A stretch of DNA of 64,000 nucleotides, from contig OZ038402.1 of assembly GCA_964036045.1 (NCBI GenBank), positions 8,634,971 to 8,698,970 of the forward strand, read 5' to 3'. Of this stretch, positions 9,823 to 20,200 are shown one piece after another. Positions within the stretch are counted from its first letter, which is position 1; each line of letters begins with the position of its first letter. The position numbers and the translations under genes are program-made. Origin of the DNA: Eutreptiella sp. 'Long Island Sound 2002'. Lineage: Eukaryota > Euglenozoa > Euglenophyceae > Eutreptiales > Eutreptiaceae. The notes below the pieces were generated by a model. The model did no database searches and was not told where the DNA came from. It saw only the letters and a program-made list of their open reading frames with translations.

Positions 9823-10098
9823 TAGCTCAGCTGTCGTCATGTTATTCGCTGAAGGCACTGGGCGTGGAGCTACAGCTTCAGCATACTCAGGACATGTAGG
9901 CGCAGGAAAACGATAGGCTTCGAATCGAGATCCGTCTAGAGGTACTTCTGGGGTTCCAAACCCGGCCATGGTAGGCGCGAGTAGTTCCTCATCGGAGACC
10001 GGTATCATGACTTGCACGTCGTTTTCAGAAGCGCCCGTAGCTTCTAGGCTGCTTGGAGTTCTCACAGGGTCCATCTCAATTTTTCAGACTCGATTTTC
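9823..10098. repeat. 276-bp direct repeat, right copy
   Basis: Second copy of 5720-5995. It repeats the element A gag start (ATG on the minus strand at 10074) and continues without a break into the element A leader, so this copy is the original connection to the 5' end. Confidence 0.9.
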
Positions 10099-10197
10099 TG
10101 AGTTCAGGAATTCTTCTCCGTCCCTTACTAAATTTCCAGGCTGGAATTGAATCGAAATTAAATCCAAGGGATACTGGATTTAGGCAGAGCAGGTTTT

Positions 10198-10208
10198 CTC
10201 TGCTACCA
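10198..10208 (-). promoter_or_regulatory. Primer-binding site of element A (initiator tRNA-Met type)
   Basis: The minus strand reads TGGTAGCAGAG, complementary to the 3' end CTCTGCTACCA of an initiator tRNA-Met. The same site occurs in E (60565-60576) and, more shortly, in B (13172-13180). It marks the inner edge of the element A 5' LTR. Confidence 0.65.
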
Positions 10209-11330
10209 GTTAGATTTGGCACCCTCCTCAACAACAGCAAAGTAATGGGCTCATAGTATTGTAGTCTTCCAGCTTAGTCCATAGCAAAAAAAGGGACTAT
10301 GAAACACAATCATTATTTACACTCATGTTCACTCCTTACCTCTCTTCCACTCTCACCATACAAATATCCCTCTTGTAGTAAAAAACACCTAGTTAGGACT
10401 TACCTAGGAAGCACCACGTGCTCCCTGGTGTCGCCGCCAGGCGCCTCTCCTCTATCTATCTCTCTTCTCTCCTCTTGTGTTTGGGTCTTGGCTTAGGCCT
10501 AGGTATACTCTTGGGATCCCCCAATACATGAAACATGCTTGGGACCCACCAAATAGGCATTAAAATACATGTAGAAGTAGGGACAACCATGGAAAAGGGT
10601 TGTAGAGTGAATAGAGGTCCCTTAGGGGCCTTAGACTCCTTCGAAGGTAGTATGTGTGGTATCACTCACAAAATGAGTCGATCATGCATGACATGCATGA
10701 CAATCCATGATGTCAAAAATGTGATCATCCAAATTCAAAGAGTTATGAAAAATGAATAGTATAACCTTCTCAGGAACCCATAAGAGTGGGGTTGTGGTTG
10801 TGTTAGTTCTGAGCGAAAGTGAGGTTTTGGGTTGGAATGTGAAGAAAACATGCTAGGGCGCCAGCATGTCATGACACATGATGCATGACACATGACACAT
10901 GATGCATGATGAATGATGATGATGATGAATGATGATGATTGATCTGAATCTGCTCTGAGTTCAAATAAAGTACACTCTGAGTTCAAAATATATACTCCAT
11001 GGGGCTCAATCTCACTAGTTGCTTAGCAGCGCTGTGTTCTCTTGTCTTCTTCACAGGAGGGTCGTTAGGACCCACGACATGTTCTTCAACAACACCCAGT
11101 AGAGTGTGTGTGTAGGAGTGGTAGTCCTGAGTGGGGGCTTGAGCCACTTGCAGCAATGCTCGCCCACCAGGATGGTGCCACTGTAGGATGTGTAGGACCT
11201 GTAGTGCGTGTGTCACTGTCCCACCCGTTTCCTGCAATTTTAGCAGGGTTGGTGGGCTGTGGCAGTGGTTAGGTCAGTATTTTGGCCACTTAGCAAAACG
11301 GCGTTTTCATGCCTGCATAGCTTTTGGCCA
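10209..11330. other. Non-coding: element A 5' LTR and element D 3' LTR region, with microsatellite
   Basis: No gene seen. It should hold the A 5' LTR (from 10209 rightwards) and the D 3' LTR (from 11330 leftwards), but without partner copies I cannot place the join. Positions 10853-10945 form a CATGATG/ACATGACA/GATGATG microsatellite; smaller ATGCATG repeats sit at 10680-10710. Confidence 0.5.
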
Positions 11331-11340
11331 CCCCTCCCTG
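11331..11340 (-). promoter_or_regulatory. Candidate polypurine tract of element D
   Basis: The minus strand reads CAGGGAGGGG followed by TGGCCAAAAGC, which could be the 3' LTR start. No second LTR copy is available to confirm it. Confidence 0.4.
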
Positions 11341-11596
11341 TAGTAGACAGATAGGTAGGGAAAACAATACCTGGATTAGTACGCTGGTTATTCCCCAAAG
11401 GTTTTGCGCCAGCACAGAAATCGGGCGCTTAGGGGAGGGGAGACCCGGGGCGCACGCCGTGGCATCAATAAGCCAACCCTCCAGGTTTAGCAAGCGTGCA
11501 GAATTGGGTATAATTAGGACACCACTTCTGCGGCTTGCTCTTAGGACCTTAGGAATAGCACACTCACACATACGCTTTGGCAGGTAAGGGTAAGGT

Positions 11597-12501
11597 TCAG
11601 TCCCTAGCTTTAGTCTTGGAGGCAAGCGTCTCAGCGAGCCTCAGCAACTCACCAAGGTTGTTCTGGGACAAGTAGTCAACCAGAACTGAGTTTAGGCGTC
11701 CCTCAGGTAGAACAAACGCAGAGAAGGGCTCCCAGGTGGCCTCTTCGACTCCAAACCCTTCCCAGAGGGTGAGGAAGCGCCAACCCTGGCGATAGCGGTG
11801 GCGTAGGACAGACTTCACGAGGTGGAAGCCCTCCTTAGCCATCTCCTCGGCGTTCATGTCGGGGAGTTCACCCTCAACTTCCATAGGGCTGGCAGCCCCT
11901 TGTAGGTCCAGAGCGGCGCTTTCCTCGTCGTTCAGCTCCCACTCCTCCCCACAGAGGTCTCCAGGATCATAGTAGCGCTTCAGGTGTTGAGCAGCGCACA
12001 CCAGGGTCCCCCCTAGACGGGGAGAACACCGCACGGTGATACGGTGTCCATCCACTGATAGAATCTTGTACGGCCCGAAGTATGGGTCATCGCTGGTAGA
12101 GCGTGGCCAGGCGGGTAGTCGACTGTGGTGCACCAGCACCCAGTCCCCCTCTTGGTAGGTGGCCGGTACTCGGTGCTTGTTCTTCTTGTTCCACTGACGC
12201 TCCCTCACTCTCTGGAGCATTGCCTTGGCCTTGTCCACCTTCGCTTGTTGCCCTTGGACCCATTCGCCCACAGAAGAATGGGTGTTCTCTGGATAGGGGG
12301 CATGTAGGAACCATGCAGGGCGCCCTAGGAATAGCTCATGGGGCGAGTAGCCAGTAGCTGAACTCTCTTGGGAGTTCATCATCAAGGATATGACGGGGAG
12401 TAGTCTCACCCAGTCTCTGGTGCGTTCAGTTTTGCACCATATCCGTACATTCTCCTTGAGGACACGGATCTGTCGCTCACATAGGGGGTTGCTCGTGTGA
12501 G
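11597..12501 (-). pseudogene. pol: Element D integrase C-terminal half and chromodomain-like tail
   Basis: Reading from 12501, the frame opens with SHTSNPLCERQIRVLKENVR, which carries the catalytic Glu of the integrase DDE triad. Next are the helical GYSPHELFLGRP segment, a GDWVLVHHSRLP integrase C-terminal barrel, and a chromodomain-like stretch (YRQGWRFLTLWEGFGVEEAT, WEPFSAFV). It ends TGA at 11597. The first ATG-like start inside the frame is not a true start: the 5' half lies at 26625-26895, on the other side of element B. About ten codons appear lost at the B junction. Confidence 0.85.
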
Positions 12502-13171
12502 AGCGAGTTGCATGGATCGTTCCGATTCCAATGCTGCTTCACTGACAGGTGCGAGAAGCAAATGAGATTCCAGGGTACATGGAGTGAAACACCTCCTTTC
12601 CCCTATGTACTTCACTTGCAATGTCATTTTGTCATGTGGTCATTCAAACATGATGTGCATATGAATTTAGATTCATTGATATATGACATTTGTGGCAAGA
12701 ATAATTGTTTGGGGAAGACTCGCTTTCGTATAGAATAAATATTATGCATGGCATGATTTCATAAGTGAGTTCGCTTCTCCTTTGCGTTAAGAGAGAAGGC
12801 TTGATTGTATTTTGCACATGTGTGTGCTCCTTTGTTGTGCAGGATCGTGTATTTACAATATTTTATCAATTGAATTCATCAAATTCAATTCAATTCAATT
12901 CAAGTCAATTCAAGTCGATTCAATTCAACTCCGAGTTCATCCCTAAACTAATTGGGAAGTGGAGCTTCTTCAAACACGGATCGTGGGACTCATCCAAGTA
13001 CACTTTCAGTCATTTTGTTGTCTTGTTGAGTGTCAGGGGTCTCGATTGAGGTTGGAGTTACTTTCAATTTTTATTGTAAAAGGAGATTTATTTTTATTTC
13101 AAAATAGAGCCCATTAGCGATAGTGAAGCTACAACGGAACGTGTTAGTAAAGATAGCACAAGTACATTACA
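12502..13171 (+). repeat. Element B 5' LTR, lacking its first 183 bp
   Basis: 670 bp identical in length to 25955-26624, with about eight differences by eye, nearly all transitions. It ends ACATTACA. The start expected from the 3' copy (TGTAATGTG) is missing. It contains an A/T-rich CAATT repeat near 12880-12925. Two in-frame ATGs of gag present in the 3' copy are changed here to ATA (13104) and ACG. Confidence 0.9.
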
Positions 13172-16100
13172 TGGTAGCAGTTCGTTTGGTTCTGCGCCAC
13201 ATCAAATTGCGCAAACTCCGCGCAAGTCATTTCCTCAAGTTAAAAAACCCGGTTTGGGTGAAGATGAGGATTTTGAACGATTTTTGGAGTCGGTGACCCC
13301 AAGCCCCGTGAAGTCGTCGTCCGTTGGTTTGTCGGTTCGTCATTCCCCATCACATGACATGGACAAGGACGAAGAAGAGATGGTGAATCGTCGTGTGAGC
13401 TTTTGGATGAATGCAAAGTCCAAGGAAGAGAAAAGAATGGACTATCCAACACAAAAAAAAAGACGGCGCGAGCATGATGTTCATGACACGGTGTTCATGA
13501 CGGGAGACATGGAGACCATGATCTCCAAGATCATCAAGAAAATGATGATGCGGAAACCGAAGTCAACATCAACGAGGACATCGGCGCCGGGCATACATAT
13601 AGAGGAGGTCACATCAAGTATGCGGGTTTGGGAAGCAAGTATGCGGGCGTTGGAGACAAGGATACAAACCATTGAGACGGCGACGGTTGAGGAAATGAAA
13701 GGAGATTTGCGGCAAATTCGGGACCAATTGAAGACAACGAATATCGATGAGGAGCGTTTGAATACGATAAAGATGACACATGAAAAATTCGGGCAGTGGA
13801 AGGAAGAAATGGAAAGGAAGATGAATTCGGTGAAACAAGAGGTGGATCAGCTCAGAGGAATCAACAAAAGCCCGAGGAGCATGCAAGAAGTGGCGGAGCT
13901 CAATGACCGAGTCGGGTTGATGAAGCGAAGAGTTGAAGGTATTGATCAAGAATTCAAAAGGGATTTCGAGCGTTTGGAAACGGAATACAAGGAAGGGAAT
14001 GCACACATCGCTCGTCAGGTTCAAGAACTTCGAAATTCCGTGAACACGAGGATCAACCAGGTTTGTGAACAAATTCAATACGAGAAGTTGGGTCATCAAA
14101 AGCTACACGGAGAGACATCCAATAAGACCAAGGATTCATTGGGAAAAATACAACGTCAGATGGAAGTGATGACACGCAAAGTGGAGGAAAGTGCGAAGGC
14201 GTATGAAGTGCAAGTTCAAATGCAACGACAGGAGGAGTGGCTTAAAGAATTGGATACAATTACCGACAACATGAAGGAGCACTTTACCAAGGATAATGCT
14301 AAGTTGGAGGAATGGATCTTGCAAGTCGAACGGCGTGTAGATCAACGACCACATGTGTCCATGGAGGAGAGTAAAACAAGGCGGGGCGATGAGGCCTTGG
14401 AAGAGCAACGGGTGAGCCGAATGCAGAATCTGGCAGATCAAGTGAGAAAGACGGAGAAGACCTTTCATCAATCTGTGGGAGAGCAACAAAGGGTGCAAAA
14501 GGAAGTTACTCGTGCATGTTCGGAGGTCCAGGCCATGGAGAAACGGATGCAAGCCCAGGTGACGGAGATAACTACCCTGGTGGCGGAGACGGTGCGGGAC
14601 CATGGAAACAAGATGCATGAGATGTCCGTGGCGAGTGAGGACTTGATGGCCAGAGTGGAAAGCCAGGAGAGGGTGGCGACCCGGGTGCTTCAAAATGCAC
14701 AGGATCTCATGTCCAAGATGCAGGATTTGGCGAAGGAGTGCAGAGCAGCAGTACTCACGATACGAGAGCAGGACACACGACCCAAGGAGACTGGACACCA
14801 GCAGATGTTCACCAAGGAAAATGTGCGGAAGTTCGAAGAACAATTGCACAGCATTACGGAGAATGGAGGCAAGCTGGAGAAGGAAATTCAAGGAGTGCAG
14901 CAGAAACTGGTACACGTCCAGGAGGTGATTCAATCTGAGCGAGCGGAGTTTGCACAGGTACGTGAACAAATCAGGAAAATGCAACAGGGGTGTTCGGACA
15001 GATTCGAGGACAATGCCAAAAGAATTGACAGCACCGCGCAGCAAGGACAGACCGAGATGCTGGAGATACGACAGCGGGTGCAGGGACAAATTCAAGAGGC
15101 ACAGAGGCAGATGCAAACTTCCTGGGACCTGAAGCTGACCGAGGTACAACGAGGGATGAAGGAACAGATGGGATCACAATATGAACAGGTACTGAAGGAG
15201 TTCACTGCCACAGGTGATCTTCACTCCATACGCACAAAACTGCAGCGGGTTGACGAAATGTTGGCGCAAGCTGCAGCCAGTCCCAAACACGGTCCGAGCC
15301 CGGGCATTGGAGGCACTCGACTGGCTGACGAAGTGCGGAAGGAGTTTGTGGAGGTGCTGGAGAGGAGGGATGAGCATACGAAGTGGAACTTTGATCAACT
15401 GAAGGAGCACATCAGGGCTGGTGAAGAGGAGTTGCAGCGAAATATGGATCTGCTGGCAGACAAGGTGCAGCAACTATGTACTTCTGAGGGCCGCAGAGAG
15501 GTAGATAGAGAAGCCGGTTGGGAAGAACATTCGGGTCGACACAACCAAGGCCGTCATGCGAGTCGGAACACAAAAAGGACAGTGCAAGAGCCGCCTGATT
15601 GGTGGGTACCAGGACCTGTTGAACCTGAGCGGGCATCAGTCCCTGGATATCGCCAGGATGATGATATCCGGTGGTTGCAAACAGAACCCTACTTTAAAGA
15701 TGGAGGGTTCGTACCAACTTTGGCGTTGGATACAGCTGCCGCGAGAAGTGGACGACGCACACAGATAACACCGATGGGAGTTGGAACAGGTATTGCATTC
15801 CAGGAAGTGCAGTTGCCTCCTGGGACGGACCAACATCAGGCAACAGCAGCTGAGCCCACGTTGTTGGGAAAAGAAGTTGGTCCTTATGGAGATCATGCAA
15901 ACTCATGGATGGACCCCACTACCAAGGAATTTATGAGGAAGAGAGCTAAAATACCGTCATGGGATGGAAAAGAGGAGACCAAAAAGGAGTGGCTCAAGCA
16001 GTAGGAACAGTGGAGACGTTCGCATGCGTCTAGGTACACCGAGCACATGCAGTGTGAGATGTTGCTGGCAGCACTGACGAATGACGAAAAACGCCAGGAT

Positions 16101-17231
16101 GATACAGAACGGTTTGTCGATGAGCAGCTGGGTTATGCACAGTTGTTCGAGGTTGTTACGGGTGAAAAGATGGATGATATCTATACACCGACCCGTGAGT
16201 GGCAGGACGAAAACTTGCCAGAAGGACCGCTTACCAGTGCCAAGTTCGCCAAGTGGATGACGAGCTGGAGCCGAAAAGGAAAGCAGGTACCAGGAGGTGT
16301 GACAATTGAAGCGGCGAAGATACAAATGATGACAGAGTTAGCAGTGTATGTCACACGAAACCCGGATGATAGGACAATGGGAAAGGCCTATGATCGGCTG
16401 TGGCAGGCGGAAAGTGAAAGCGATTTCAGCCACAGTTATTTGGAGGTGTTCTTGACTATTATGCCGCAGTTGCGCACTCAGTAACGCAGAAAGAAAGCTG
16501 AAGGCCAACTGCTACGTCATCTGCAGGAGACACAAGTCAATTGGGTTGGACGAAGAGGTTCCGACCGAGTTAAACCTGAACGAGCCGGAAGAGATCGTAC
16601 CAGTTCTTCGGCGGAGAGACGCAGATCGTTTTCGGGAGGGAGCCAGAAGTCGATGACTGATACAAGGGAGAGAAACCGATCACGAGAACACGGCCGGGAT
16701 CGGGAGAATAGCCGAGGGCGTGGTGAACGTTCAGGCAGTTCGGGATACAGGGATCGCGGCAATAGTAGGGACAAGGACAGAGGTGGACGTTATGGTGAAC
16801 GACGGTCGAGTACTACGAGCAAGTCCGATAGGAGGGATGGCCGTGAACGGTCCAAATCTCCTGCTTTCACCACGCAGAGGGGTCCCAGTCCAGCCAGATC
16901 CAGTGCGAGCACCAGTACGAGACTGTCTAAGGAGGCCTTGGATGCATTGGGTAAATCAATATGCTATTACTGTAAAAAGCCTGGGCACATTTCCAAGGAG
17001 TGCCCGCAGCTCAAGGATGTGGTATGCCATAACTGTGGGCAGAAAGGACACCAATCTGCCTACTGTCCGCAGAAAAAACGGGGACGAAGCCCTGGCCGTG
17101 GGTCTAAAGATGGAAGGAGCGGCAGTAATTCAAGTGGCAGATCCAAGTCGGCCGAAAAACGAGGAGAATGTCACAATTGTGGCAAGACGGGACATTGGGC
17201 TGCAGAATGTCCGCATCCCAAGAAGCAATAG
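13104..17231 (+). pseudogene. gag: Element B Gag: long coiled coil, capsid, three zinc knuckles; two internal stops
   Basis: One frame runs from inside the LTR (codon 13104) to 17231, broken by TAG at 16002 and TAA at 16482, each right after a CAG codon. The first 900 residues are mostly Glu/Lys/Gln-rich coiled coil, unusually long for Gag. A capsid-like region follows (16005-16480). A Ser/Arg-rich linker leads to three perfect CCHC knuckles (CYYCKKPGHISKEC, CHNCGQKGHQSAYC, CHNCGKTGHWAAEC at about 16962-17215). The frame ends CAA TAG at 17229-17231 and continues in the same frame into pol. The start codon is lost in this copy (ATG to ATA), so gag is probably not made from this locus in full. 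Confidence 0.8.
13172..13180 (+). promoter_or_regulatory. Primer-binding site of element B
   Basis: TGGTAGCAG directly follows the LTR end CA. Nine bases match the complement of an initiator tRNA-Met 3' end; the next bases diverge. The gag frame reads straight through it. Confidence 0.6.
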
Positions 17232-20200
17232 AGGCCCGGCAAGTATCGTTGTCGACTTCCGCCGAAACGGTGGTATAATTGGCGGCAACCAACAAGCGCC
17301 CTGATGCCAGAGCCTGCGCAGATCCAGCAACGTAAAGCAATTCGGCTGGATGTCAGCGCGGTACTGCAGAAAATTCGCGAACGGCCAGCTGAAATCAGCA
17401 CGTTGAACTTCGACGATACAGTGGTCGAAATGCTTCGACCACCACGCAAGTGGAGAAGGAAAAGTGGAAAAGAACCACTTGAATTGGTGGTGCAAGCAAA
17501 GCTGCAGTTCCCCGATGATGTAGGGGTGGCAGACATGGCGGTCCCTACATTGGTTGATACAGGGTGTCAGGTTCTGATTTTGGCTGGTTTTGAGCTTTTT
17601 TCTACTGCGGTGCTGCAGAAGGCGCCCCAGCCCATTGTTTTAGTCCACGCTGGGCGGTCCACTATTTCTGGTGGGCAAATGGGCGTTTTTGTAACTCTCT
17701 CTATACCAGTGATTACTCCCGACGGTATCAGGATTTTCAAGTGTATCAATGCATTTGTACATGTTGCTGACATCGGGCCCCGTCTCATTGTAGGCTACCC
17801 GTTTTTGTTACAATACGGGTTGGCGGTGGTGCCTGGTCAGCCGGGTTTGGTTCAGATTCCAGATAGGCTGATTAGACGCAAACCCACGCGCCGTTACCAG
17901 CATGTGCATGACGTCATTGGTGCATGCTCAGCGAGTATGACTGCATCTGTGTCACAGGAATCAATTCCGCAGACAAGATGTCAGAATATACAAGCCGAGA
18001 CTCCAGGTATCATGTTCACGCCCGACCAGACATCAGGTACTGTGTCACAGCAAGGGAGCAGGGAGGAACAGACAGTCACTCGGCAGAGGGAGTCGGGGGT
18101 ACATTTTTCTGAAGTGCCCATATTTTATTTTATTTCTGAATGCCTGACGCCCGGTTGTGACAAGCAGGGTTGCACCATGCACACCACGAGACATTTTAGA
18201 GTTCGTTTCAGGTGCCCTGAGTGTGACCCTGTGAAGCACGAGAAGTCTTATCTGGAAAATAAGGCCCGTGAGATGGGGCAACGAGTCCGCAGGATTAACG
18301 AAACCTGTAGGAAGGGGGTACAGCAGATGTCCATCACTGTGCCCCCCTTGAGTCTGGAGTCGGCAGAGCGAGCCGGTACGACACCAGATTCACCTCGTAT
18401 GGAGCCCCCCCTTTCCCCCCCTCTGGCACCACGGAATCCAGACACTTTTGAGTCACCACGGGACTGCTCAAGTTGGATCCCACAGGGTCAGAATTTTGTG
18501 AATAGCGCTGCGTTGCCGGCATTGTTGAGTCAGTACACCAGTTCAGTACGCCCCAAGGTCCGCAGGTTGACAGAGAGGGCTGTAATGCCTACCAGGGCCA
18601 CACCTGGAAGTGCGGCCTATGACATATATGCTGCAGGTCCGACCACGGTGCCGGCACGGGGCCAGGCGCTAGTGGATACAGACCTAGCCATGGAACTGCC
18701 TCGTCATGTCTATGGTCAGATTAAGAGCAGGTCGGGTCTGACAACTAGGAATAGGATTACCGTGCAGGCTGGCACCATTGATCAGGACTGCAGGGGCCAT
18801 GTCATAGTGGTCATGGTCAACGATAGTGATCAAAATTTTCCGGTGCGTCAGGGGGACAGGATAGCACAGATGGTGCTGGAGTTGCACCTCACTCCCGAGG
18901 TACAACAGGTGATAGAACTGGACAGCACCACACGAGGGGAGGCTGGATTTGTAAGCACTGGTGTGTCAGGCCAGCCTCCAGGAGTGCAGATGGACCAGAA
19001 TACCCCCCCTGATTCCCCACCCACCTCCCTTAACCCCGACAGTGTGTCGGCATACCATGCGCCACACACAAATTTACAGCATATTTTCTCTGTCGTTTTG
19101 AGGTGTTTTTATTGGTTGTGTGTGGAGAAGAGTGAGAAGGGTTCGGGTGGTGTGAAGAGCAGCGGCTCAAGTGTCTGTAGGACACCAGAGCCTGTGACGC
19201 CTAATGGGGCGCACACGGTGCCCCCCCTGCCTAAGGTGGAGGAGATGGCAATGGCCTTTATGTGCCTAATGTCAAGCCTGCAGAGAAGGGGAGATAGTCA
19301 GTATTTCCCGCAGACTGAGGGTGTTTACCCTCCAGTTCCTGAACAGAATTCCCAGGTCCTGGTTCCCAGGACTGTTGGTTCGTCTCCTGAAGCTACGTCT
19401 TCGGTTGCAGCGAAGCATGCAGAATGTGCCGAGCGGCTGCTACATGCTGTTTTGAGTGACGAAGTGGTTCCTGAGTTTACCGCCATGGATGCAGGGTCCA
19501 GGGGGCAGACAGAATCGGGAGGGTGGGATAGGGACTGCAGCCCAATTCCATACGCGCCTGATGAGTTTATGGGGAAGTGGGGATTCCCTAGGGTCGAAAC
19601 AAATGCGGCCCTGGTGGGTCCACGTGAATATGCAATGCGAGAAGTTTGCCACTTCCAGGCTCTTGATCTGTGGGCAGACCCTGAGGGTTTTGCCGGTACA
19701 GGGTACAATGTACAGCGGGTGACTGCAGGACAGAGTTGGTTGCGTGGGAAGGGTGATTCAGATGCGAAGACAGACAGCATGCACCTTCGTTTGTTGAGGG
19801 AGTCTCGTGTTCGACAGGATGGATCTGTGTTGCATGTTTTGAAGCAGGCAAGGCGCCGTAAATTGCGAGTGTTACGACAGGAGGTAGCCCCTGTTTCGCT
19901 TCGGCTAGATGTCTTTAGGAGAATAGATGAGTGGATGCGGTCAATTGGAGATGATTTCATTTTTACAGTGGATGTCTTTTCATCCAAGAACATGGCCAAA
20001 CCGCCACGGTTTTGGAATTCCATGCGTGATGGGCTTCATCAGCCATGGAAGGGGGAAGTGTTATGGCTACATCCCCCTGCAGAAAGATGGGCGGAGTGTG
20101 TACCGAAAATTTTGGTGGATGAGGCCCGGGGGGTGGCTGTCATGCCCACACGCAAGGAACACGGATGGTGGTGGGCCATGGGTGAAGTGGCGTTGGACTG

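Larger units (their letters stand above)
2320..10208 (-). mobile_element. Element A: partial Ty3/gypsy-like retrotransposon, interrupted
   Basis: Reads on the minus strand: primer site at 10198-10208, leader, GC-rich insert 5996-9822 within the leader, gag (5971-3884), then protease and methyltransferase-like domain (3845-2320). E1 cuts it at 2320. The reverse transcriptase, RNase H and integrase, if present, would lie left of the window. The 5' LTR should start at about 10209 (GTTAGATTTGG on the plus strand), but its far end could not be found. Confidence 0.7.

Noticed and set aside
9814-10074. Separate small gene similar to the start of element A gag
   Set aside because: It is the right copy of the 276-bp duplication, not an independent gene.
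12406-12627. Minus-strand 73-residue frame overlapping element D integrase and B LTR
   Set aside because: It crosses the insertion junction and is out of frame with the integrase catalytic Glu motif.
14136-15149. Minus-strand 337-residue frame opposite element B gag
   Set aside because: Antisense of the coiled-coil codons; Leu/His-rich with no domain.
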